Below are positions 33,801 through 38,865 of a DNA stretch of 38,865 nt, one piece after another; within the stretch, counting starts at the first letter, position 1; every line of letters starts with the position of its first letter. The stretch comes from Euryarchaeota archaeon UBA40 (GTDB taxonomy: Archaea; Thermoplasmatota; Poseidoniia; Poseidoniales; Thalassarchaeaceae): assembly GCA_002506875.1 (NCBI GenBank), contig DAYJ01000065.1, positions 40,088 to 78,952 on the forward strand. Direction: 5' to 3'. The translations under genes and the position numbers were made by a program. The notes beneath the pieces were generated by a model, which did not search any database, was not told the DNA's origin, and was given only the letters and a program-made list of their open reading frames with translations.

Positions 33801-35713
33801 GAGTCAACTGACAATTCGCTGTGTGCAGTTAGGCTGAGGCAATTCGGTCCAGTAAGAGTAGAGGAAGCGAGTGACGATGGTAGGCCAGAAGCGCCGGATC
33901 CGGTCCAGAACATACCACTGTGGTTGCCTTGGAGGTTCAAGCCGTTAATGCGTGCGTCGCTAGAACCGATAGAAACAGCGTGTGTAGACGCTTCCTCCTG
34001 ATGAATGGTCATGCTGCGAATCGTTACGACGCCTGTTCGAGTGATTGCACTGTTATCGACCCGGAGAGCAGGACCAATACCGGTTGGAGTTACAATTGTG
34101 TGATTCTCAAGGACTACGTCAATACTTGAGCTGAGCATTACACCCCCTTGAGCATCATCAATACTGGTGCATGTACGGCAGGTGACATCTTTGGTTTCAG
34201 CAGTCAAAGTGTTTGATTCCTCGTAGAGGTATCCCACACCATCTGCAACACCAGTTGCAGAGGCTCCATTCCGCGCTGAAACGACGTTTTCCAAGAGAAC
34301 GTTGTTTGCATCGAAAATATGGACACCGTTCAGCCCATTATCCTCCACTATTATGCCGTCAACCTCAGGATGAGATTCACGAATGTAGAGGCCGATACTG
34401 CTGCTGTTGTCTACAGACCAGTTGGTACCACGAAGACTTGCCTTGCGCAGATGTATCCCATTTGCAGCAGCACCGGAGACAGATATATCATCAAAGGTTG
34501 GTGCCCAATTTACCGAACGCAAATAGATGCCTGAACCGAGGTTTGGATCCGCGGCCCCTACCTCACCCGAACCGTTGACTGTTAGGCCTCGAACCGTGGT
34601 AGATGGCCCCATCATATAGCCTCTAAAACCGATACAATCGTTGTCCTCAATGAGCGCATTCTCAATGTATACTCCGGAGGTATTGATGTTTAACGCAGCA
34701 GTGCAGAGTCCCGGCGCCTTAGCATTCGGGCCACCAGTGCCACGTATTGTGAGATCCTCAAACTGAGCATTCATTGGGATATTCGCGTAAAGAGAATGAT
34801 TGTAACGTTCAATGAAAACACCAACGTACATCGAGTTCTCAATTGTAGTGTCTCTGAAAGTAGGGCGCGTCACTCCTGTTTCAGTGATATGACGTACGTA
34901 TAGACCATGATCAGATCGATTGACTGTTAGATTTTGGAACAGAAGAATGGAGTCCTCAACCCATACGCCCGCTGAAATCGCCTGTGTTGCTAAAGTCACA
35001 TTGTGAATATGGGTGTCTCGAATAAGTCCTCCAGAACCTCCCCAGACGTTGATTCCTCGAGTAATCGCATCATTAACACGTAATCCTGTAACAACAGGTG
35101 CCGATCCAGCACCTATCGATAGGCCGAGTCCGTATCGCCATGTGTTAGCGAATCCATGGATATCTTGTCCCGCCTCATCTATGTGGAGATTGACAATCGT
35201 AGGAGTTGCTGAGTTGAACAAATCAACTCCGACATAATCCGGATCAAGAATTGTCAAATTGTCAAGCAAGGGGTTGCTACCATAAATCGTGGCTCCATAG
35301 TCCGCATTCTGAATCGTAAGATTACGAATTACTGAACCAAAACCATTCGATGAAGTATTGAATTGCAAGCCTTCGTGAGATTGTGTGGAAATCCCGGAGG
35401 TAAGTAGCACCGGAGCCACATCAGTACCAAGAACACTCAGACGACCATCGACATAGAGGCGTGCACCCAGAGACATCTCGATAGTCGTCCCAGATAGAAC
35501 ACGGAGTTCATCACCAGAAGCTACTGTGTAGGAGGATGAAAGTTGGACCGTGCCAGACCAAGTTGTAACTGCACGAGAGTGAACAAAGATGGACTCCGCC
35601 TCCTCAGAATCGAGTTCTGACGGTTGTAATGCACCAATCCAACTTGCAGTCAAGAACAAGGCGATGAGTAAACATACCTTGCCTGACATGAGTGGGAAAC
35701 CGGATACCAACAT
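30875..35713 (-). CDS. Giant beta-helix and PKD-like membrane-anchored surface protein
   Basis: A 1612-residue protein starting with ATG at 35713; a second ATG at 35689 gives a cleaner signal peptide (MSGKVCLLIALFLTASWIGA). Residues about 55-660 show the repeating short strands of a right-handed parallel beta-helix, for example DNLTILDPDYVGVDLFNSA and NVTLATQAISAGVWVEDSIL. Such folds bind or cleave polysaccharides or serve as rigid stalks. From about 795 to 1445 there are six PKD/Ig-like units with the N-A-S-x-S-x-D-P-E/D-G type core. A further beta domain precedes one membrane segment (about 1522-1541) and an acidic, Met/Ala-rich cytoplasmic tail. Many N-x-S/T sequons are present. No catalytic carbohydrate motif is identified. 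Confidence 0.83.
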   Translation of the reverse strand: MLVSGFPLMSGKVCLLIALFLTASWIGALQPSELDSEEAESIFVHSRAVTTWSGTVQLSSSYTVASGDELRVLSGTTIEMSLGARLYVDGRLSVLGTDVAPVLLTSGISTQSHEGLQFNTSSNGFGSVIRNLTIQNADYGATIYGSNPLLDNLTILDPDYVGVDLFNSATPTIVNLHIDEAGQDIHGFANTWRYGLGLSIGAGSAPVVTGLRVNDAITRGINVWGGSGGLIRDTHIHNVTLATQAISAGVWVEDSILLFQNLTVNRSDHGLYVRHITETGVTRPTFRDTTIENSMYVGVFIERYNHSLYANIPMNAQFEDLTIRGTGGPNAKAPGLCTAALNINTSGVYIENALIEDNDCIGFRGYMMGPSTTVRGLTVNGSGEVGAADPNLGSGIYLRSVNWAPTFDDISVSGAAANGIHLRKASLRGTNWSVDNSSSIGLYIRESHPEVDGIIVEDNGLNGVHIFDANNVLLENVVSARNGASATGVADGVGYLYEESNTLTAETKDVTCRTCTSIDDAQGGVMLSSSIDVVLENHTIVTPTGIGPALRVDNSAITRTGVVTIRSMTIHQEEASTHAVSIGSSDARINGLNLQGNHSGMFWTGSGASGLPSSLASSTLTGPNCLSLTAHSELSVDSSDFSTCTGSITVQSSSISFDGMPDSSHLALNQPGASAINHVKWISSGAPPSLNLGGTAQFDQMWRIHTWAVNQNGFGLPHAEVNLSFDHTESAVTETMPYAGNKVLGPFVGMRTDAFGSTSVNEVWTGCLYASVRNDTGPTQLNADRNVICELLLPDQAPLIIWSTPVDEQVFPSGGEVVFNATESWDLESQAMTFTWTSNIDGDLHLACAVMNGDNGSNLTVNNQTPACFSDGTHDVTLEVCDTSLNCANETRRIELTNLPPSISLTLNPPADATNRILLARTEVLHLNASASNDPEGMPFTTSLDVSFSPWADDPGDCNPPTCPLEYNISFEDASSDIFDLVFVIGDGLNPAITYSWTVEIYNELPHPDLLISRDSDISSSLVTLDARGTNDPEGDSIVYRFHSSIDGDLSTSRSAHLLTGDPAPPDGVWVGHLSPGAHTITLGVGDSYVGHIGQENLLNILLIVNNTPSIAVIDSPSSGMTTDSAELIRFNGSGSGDWDLTCPEQSLATLVCNEYESSDGDLVSVLWTSNLLSEPLGSDWVVDIRLPAGIHDVTLSIDDGSGSPATAMVRVEVSASAPILILDSPVPGISVSSDGPVLFDFRNSFDPDGDMFTVSITSDLHTDPLLENGTIDYWYNDYLLSGTHTLTFTLEDETGAVRIYQQTLQVDPSAPVAVIGNITEGTYAPPGASLEFIGAESYDYDDDIIRYEWRIDAPMGTVVSTQPNLTYQPSPGIHLIHLTVIDSLGSISIDMVNITAGSSSPMLSSLSHNPQIIRADEATDVIITVVLDDPDRTTGQVQARIAKDGIGSTIQLNDNGSGVDEVADDGIWSGSVLWTPNGGGYARLEAWATDGDTVSPTIAVTINVEGAVDSGGILEELRGDITTVIGGVIIVVILLGGLIMFNRRRSLARDLELIESWGGAPAGAKAGWDATTEVSAADAAMSPMNMDAADNAPMEEDDGKIRGGDLDWDNV

Positions 35714-35805
35714 GAATCAATGCACCGGTTTCCTGATAGAAAGAGGGGTTGAGATGAAACGCATAGTTCAAAGACAGGAGAATACCGGCTTGATATGGGA
35801 ATCGT

Positions 35806-36039
35806 ATGGGAGCGGCCTTCGTCCTCATCAAGACTCATCCGGGTCGAGAACGTGATGTCTATGTCGCTCTGGACAATCTAGATGCGGTCCTAGAGGTCCA
35901 CGTCCTATACGGTGAACATGATCTCATTGTTCGAGTAGGATCCGACAACCCCAAAGAACTCGCTCAGATTCTGATGAATACCTTCCGTACAATCGATGGA
36001 ATTCGAGATACTGAGACACTGATTACTGTGGACTATTGA
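35806..36039 (+). CDS. Stand-alone Lrp/AsnC ligand-binding domain protein (first of pair)
   Basis: A 77-residue protein that consists only of the RAM/AsnC C-terminal alpha-beta domain: AAFVLIKTHPGRERDVYVAL (strand-helix), VLEVHVLYGEHDLIVRV (strands), a second helix, and the final strand of the fold. No helix-turn-helix is present, so it cannot bind DNA by itself. Family members of this type bind amino acids or modulate Lrp-type regulators by mixed oligomers; the ligand is unknown. It is divergent from the giant beta-helix gene across 92 bp and 10 bp from its paralogue. Confidence 0.83.
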   Translation: MGAAFVLIKTHPGRERDVYVALDNLDAVLEVHVLYGEHDLIVRVGSDNPKELAQILMNTFRTIDGIRDTETLITVDY

Positions 36040-36045
36040 GGGTGA
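36040..36045 (+). promoter_or_regulatory. Shine-Dalgarno site between the paired Lrp-domain genes
   Basis: GGGTGA immediately follows the TGA at 36037-36039, with a 4-base spacer before the ATG at 36050. It marks two independently initiated but co-transcribed genes. Confidence 0.65.
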
Positions 36046-36049
36046 ATAT

Positions 36050-36286
36050 ATGGCTGCTATCGGATTCGTTCTGATTAAGACAGAAACCGGTTCTGAGGCG
36101 ACTGTTAGAGAAGAATTGGAAGCTATCGATCTTGTGGAAGGACGGTGGGGCATCTTCGGATCCTTCGACGTACTCGTAAAAGTCGTTGCCGACGATGAAG
36201 TTGAACTTACCCGATGCATCATGGAACAGATTCGTATAATCAAGGGAGTCATGGATACTAGGACCCTGATTGGATCTAGAATCTGA
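36050..36286 (+). CDS. Stand-alone Lrp/AsnC ligand-binding domain protein (second of pair)
   Basis: A 78-residue paralogue of the preceding gene: AAIGFVLIKTETGSEATVRE, WGIFGSFDVLVKVVADDEVE, and a last strand IKGVMDTRTLIGS. It also lacks a DNA-binding part. The two share the FVLIKT strand and a G-x-x-D-(V/L)-(L/I)-V-(K/R)-V core but differ elsewhere, so a heterodimer or hetero-oligomer is likely. Its stop directly abuts that of the convergent winged-helix/STAND gene. Confidence 0.83.
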   Translation: MAAIGFVLIKTETGSEATVREELEAIDLVEGRWGIFGSFDVLVKVVADDEVELTRCIMEQIRIIKGVMDTRTLIGSRI

Positions 36287-38440
36287 TTATATTAGTCGAT
36301 GGACTCGCTCAATCAATTCAGATGCTGCGTGTGGGCATTCAGCTCGCTGGAGATGATGGACTGCTTCTCGAAGGGCTGGAATCCTACGAGATGGATCCGT
36401 ACGAGCGATTAACCTCCATCGTGAGGCGAGAAGACGACGCCCCAGTGGTGAGATGTCTGGAATCTGAAGATGAGAAGAGCGCTCAAAACCCGCAATTAGC
36501 CCAGGCGGTGGATCTAACATACGATCAAGCATTGAATGCATTAGACGACATCGTTCGATATTGTCGGGTTCAGCTTCAATTCTTGCAACGATCATAGGTA
36601 CGTCATCCGGTTGAGCACGATGTGCTTCAATCCGGAGGCGCATACGTCGAATGATAGGATCCCTTGTCCCGGAAGCCGCTATCAAACGATCTAGTACACG
36701 TTGTGCAGCATCAGCATCATCGAGGTCAAGATGGAGACGGAAGCGAGAGAACTCATTTGCAATGCGCGCACCTGCTGTAAGTGGATGTTCAGGCTTCAAC
36801 GAACTATCGAAAGCATCGACGACTTCGAGGATAATATTCGCATCTTCTCGGCATTTTGGAGTCGGAATCCAATCGTCTATTCTCCGCACAATACTAGACA
36901 GTGTATATCGAATTCTCGACTCTTCGTCCATCCGTTCAATCGCAGACGACTCCAAATTATCTGCAGCTGAAGAATCGCCCTGAACTCGAAGTAGCCTTGA
37001 ACGTAAAATGTCACTCATTGGACTCTTGGATAATTTTTCGAGATGCGCCTCAGCCTCATTGTATTCGGCACGTTCAAGGCTCAAGCGAGCCGCCTCAAAT
37101 CGAAGTCGTACATCACCATCTGACGCCTCAAGTGCATCCTCAACAAGAGTGATACTAGCTGATGGAATCTCTGCGCTGATTTCATCGATGACAGGTAAGA
37201 GTAAGTCGGCAATATTGTCCACACCAGACCTGATTCTGTGATGCATCTCAATCCGACGTGCTCGGCCGCCACTTCGTTCGGCCCACTGGCCAGCAAGATC
37301 ACTATGGATCTTCACACGTTCACTAGTTGGCCAATCAGTCATTCGAACCGTAGCAATGAGGGTCTCGATACCGAAAAGATTGGATTGCCATCGAAGGAGG
37401 GCGCGTTCATCCAAGTCAACAAAACCATCCTCATCCTCAACTTCGTTTCCTCGGAGTAGGACCGGTTCGAGAACCACACGGTCCAGAACATTGTGACAGC
37501 GCTCATCCAGACTCACCAATACATTCTGTTGGACGAAGTCATGAACCGCAGTAGTAGCAATAGGTAGCGCTGAATTAGAATCTAAAAGAGCAAGCGCAAG
37601 TGGATGCCCTCCTAATGCTTCACCAAGGTGGAGCGCCTCTTCGGGATCCATATCATCGGGCAGCATTTTCGCTGCATTCTCCGGCGTCAAACCTTCAATC
37701 TTGATTACAGGAAGGTCACGAAGTGCATCAGGTACAGGTGCTCGACACGCAATCGATGTCCGCCCTCTCCCTGTAATTCTAAGGATGAGTTCGATAATGG
37801 CGTTCTCATGTCTTGGGTGAACCTCGTGAATACCATCGATGATTACTAAATCCTCGACATCAAGCATTCCGACAATCGCTTCCTGACTTTCAGGACCGGT
37901 CAAACCAAGGAGATCATGGGCAATACTACGAACGTCGCTGTCGATATCCAGTTGAGCCCAGCGAACCTTGTGACCTTCCAAAACGGCATGATGTGCAATT
38001 TCTCTGAGAAGCGCCGTCTTGCCAATGCCTGCAAGCCCGGTTAGAACAGGTGTATCTCCTGAGACCAAGCGCTCAAAGAGATCCGTAACCATAAGCTCCC
38101 TGCCAATGAGATCGATTTTCTCTGGAGCGGAACCAACAATTTCACCATGATACTCTATCGTCGGTTCGATGAAATCCATGGAACGACGGCGTCCTTCAAG
38201 CGTTGGATGAACAACTGTCCGCTTACGCGATCCTCCGTCGATTACATGCGCCTGCCGAGTCAGAATTAGGCCTCCTTCCTGCAGAGATTTTAGATGCGGG
38301 TGGAGGGCGGATCTGACTACACCAAGGCGCTCACTCAGCCCCGGAAGAGAGGCGGAACGTGGCACATCCCAAGCACTCACCAAGGACTCTGGCTGCTCCG
38401 TGAGCAAACGGAGAAGACGGTCAGCGAGTGTGAGCGGCAC
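36287..38440 (-). CDS. Winged-helix/STAND ATPase regulator
   Basis: A 717-residue protein with a GTG start at 38440. Residues about 1-90 form an IclR/MarR-like winged helix (LSERLGVVRSALHPHLKSLQ, EGGLILTRQ, then a basic wing GSRKRTVVHP). A STAND NTPase domain follows: Walker A LTGLAGIGKT (133-142), Walker B LVIIDGIHEVH (198-208), sensor-like ACR (231-233), and the signature GHPLAL (278-283). The C-terminal half (about 390-717) is helical and TPR-like, with repeated (E/D)xxxRLRxEAHRA-type helices. STAND proteins are signal-responsive switches that oligomerise on ATP binding; here the output would be DNA binding. The trigger is unknown. It is divergent from uvrC with 51 bp between. Confidence 0.8.
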   Translation of the reverse strand: MPLTLADRLLRLLTEQPESLVSAWDVPRSASLPGLSERLGVVRSALHPHLKSLQEGGLILTRQAHVIDGGSRKRTVVHPTLEGRRRSMDFIEPTIEYHGEIVGSAPEKIDLIGRELMVTDLFERLVSGDTPVLTGLAGIGKTALLREIAHHAVLEGHKVRWAQLDIDSDVRSIAHDLLGLTGPESQEAIVGMLDVEDLVIIDGIHEVHPRHENAIIELILRITGRGRTSIACRAPVPDALRDLPVIKIEGLTPENAAKMLPDDMDPEEALHLGEALGGHPLALALLDSNSALPIATTAVHDFVQQNVLVSLDERCHNVLDRVVLEPVLLRGNEVEDEDGFVDLDERALLRWQSNLFGIETLIATVRMTDWPTSERVKIHSDLAGQWAERSGGRARRIEMHHRIRSGVDNIADLLLPVIDEISAEIPSASITLVEDALEASDGDVRLRFEAARLSLERAEYNEAEAHLEKLSKSPMSDILRSRLLRVQGDSSAADNLESSAIERMDEESRIRYTLSSIVRRIDDWIPTPKCREDANIILEVVDAFDSSLKPEHPLTAGARIANEFSRFRLHLDLDDADAAQRVLDRLIAASGTRDPIIRRMRLRIEAHRAQPDDVPMIVARIEAEPDNIERCRLMHSMLDRMLDPPPGLIAGFERSSHLQIPDISPLGRRLLASRWRLIARTDPSRRIPALREAVHHLQRAECPHAASELIERVHRLI

Positions 38441-38491
38441 ATACCATCGAGGAAGGCGGGAGTTCTTGAGTGTCCGCGCGTTGGTGGACCC

Positions 38492-38865
38492 ATGCCAGTG
38501 GATGGTCAGAGTCTCGACCTACCGGCAAAACCAGGAGTATATCTGTTCAAACGCAACGATGATCGGGTGATGTATGTAGGTAAGGCAACAGTGCTACGCG
38601 ACCGTGTTCGCTCTTACTTCTCTAAGAGTCCAGACCGGGCAATGATTCCTTCACTAGTCGAGGCAGCGGATCATGTAGATTGTATCGTGACGCAGAATCC
38701 TAGTGAAGCACTGATGCTAGAACGTCAACTGATTCGGAAGCATAAACCCCGATATAACTCGTTACTGAAAGACGACAAGTCGTATCCCTTCATTGCCATA
38801 ACAAACGAAGAATTTCCTAGAATTCTCTACACTCGACACCCCCCCGAAGATGCGAAAATATGGGG
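38492..38865 (+). CDS. uvrC: UvrABC system protein C (3' truncated by the window)
   Basis: The first 124 codons of a UvrC-type nuclease subunit, which makes both incisions in bacterial-type nucleotide excision repair. The GIY-YIG catalytic domain is clear: LPAKPGVYLFKRNDDRVMYV with G15-V16-Y17 and Y28-V29-G30, then GKATVLRDRVRSYFS. The QNPSEALMLERQLIRKHKPR and KDDKSYPFIAI blocks are also typical of UvrC. Start at ATG 38492. The rest of the gene lies beyond 38865. UvrABC in archaea is thought to come from bacteria by transfer; this is known for mesophilic archaea. Confidence 0.92.
   Translation, partial: MPVDGQSLDLPAKPGVYLFKRNDDRVMYVGKATVLRDRVRSYFSKSPDRAMIPSLVEAADHVDCIVTQNPSEALMLERQLIRKHKPRYNSLLKDDKSYPFIAITNEEFPRILYTRHPPEDAKIW

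Overview
The window looks like a stretch of a compact, mesophilic euryarchaeal chromosome, most likely a marine planktonic lineage such as Marine Group II (Ca. Poseidoniales). The basis is archaeal informational genes (RadA, a Hel308-type helicase, a probable KEOPS Cgi121 subunit, an archaeal-type initiator tRNA) beside bacterial-type UvrC and PepF, stand-alone Lrp/AsnC ligand-binding domains, and many very large secreted, membrane-anchored proteins with Asp-rich calcium-binding repeats. The assignment is inferred from gene content, not from a phylogenetic marker.

Layout. 1-398: C-terminal end of a membrane-anchored protein with a Pro-Glu repeat and a small six-cysteine, pacifastin-like motif. 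402-5546: an AstE/AspA-type zinc deacylase (minus), then a plus-strand trio of hotdog thioesterase, SprT-like zinc protein and unknown membrane protein, then a minus-strand TerB-like membrane protein. 5639-10817: Hel308 helicase overlapping a Cgi121-like gene, a small Cys-rich protein, and oligoendopeptidase F. 10819-12889 (minus): RadA, a lipoprotein and initiator tRNA-Met with an encoded CCA end. 12972-19205: dihydroorotase, a beta-propeller lipoprotein, an M29-aminopeptidase-like protein whose metal ligands are mostly replaced, and a zinc-ribbon protein with a Pro/Ala-rich linker.

19283-35713 is dominated by cell-surface genes on the minus strand: a 2106-residue protein (seven FG-GAP repeats, then a long thrombospondin-type-3 array, one membrane segment and a charged cytoplasmic tail), a translationally coupled pair (811-residue PPC plus TSP3 protein; 444-residue Ig-like protein with a WW-like tail), and a 1612-residue beta-helix plus PKD-like protein. 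A thiamine pyrophosphokinase and a family 2 glycosyltransferase are interleaved on the plus strand. 35806-38865: two tandem Lrp/AsnC ligand-binding-domain proteins, a winged-helix/STAND ATPase, and the start of uvrC.

The genes are very tightly packed. All eight convergent junctions are 5 bp or less apart, or overlapping; four have stop codons exactly abutting, two of these forming TGATCA. All eight head-to-head gaps are about 50-133 bp. No stretch above 300 bp lacks a gene. I saw no CRISPR array, insertion sequence, prophage or clear terminator. The items I would look at first are the surface-protein block, the probable M29 pseudoenzyme, the pacifastin-like motif, the STAND regulator and the stop-to-stop gene organisation.
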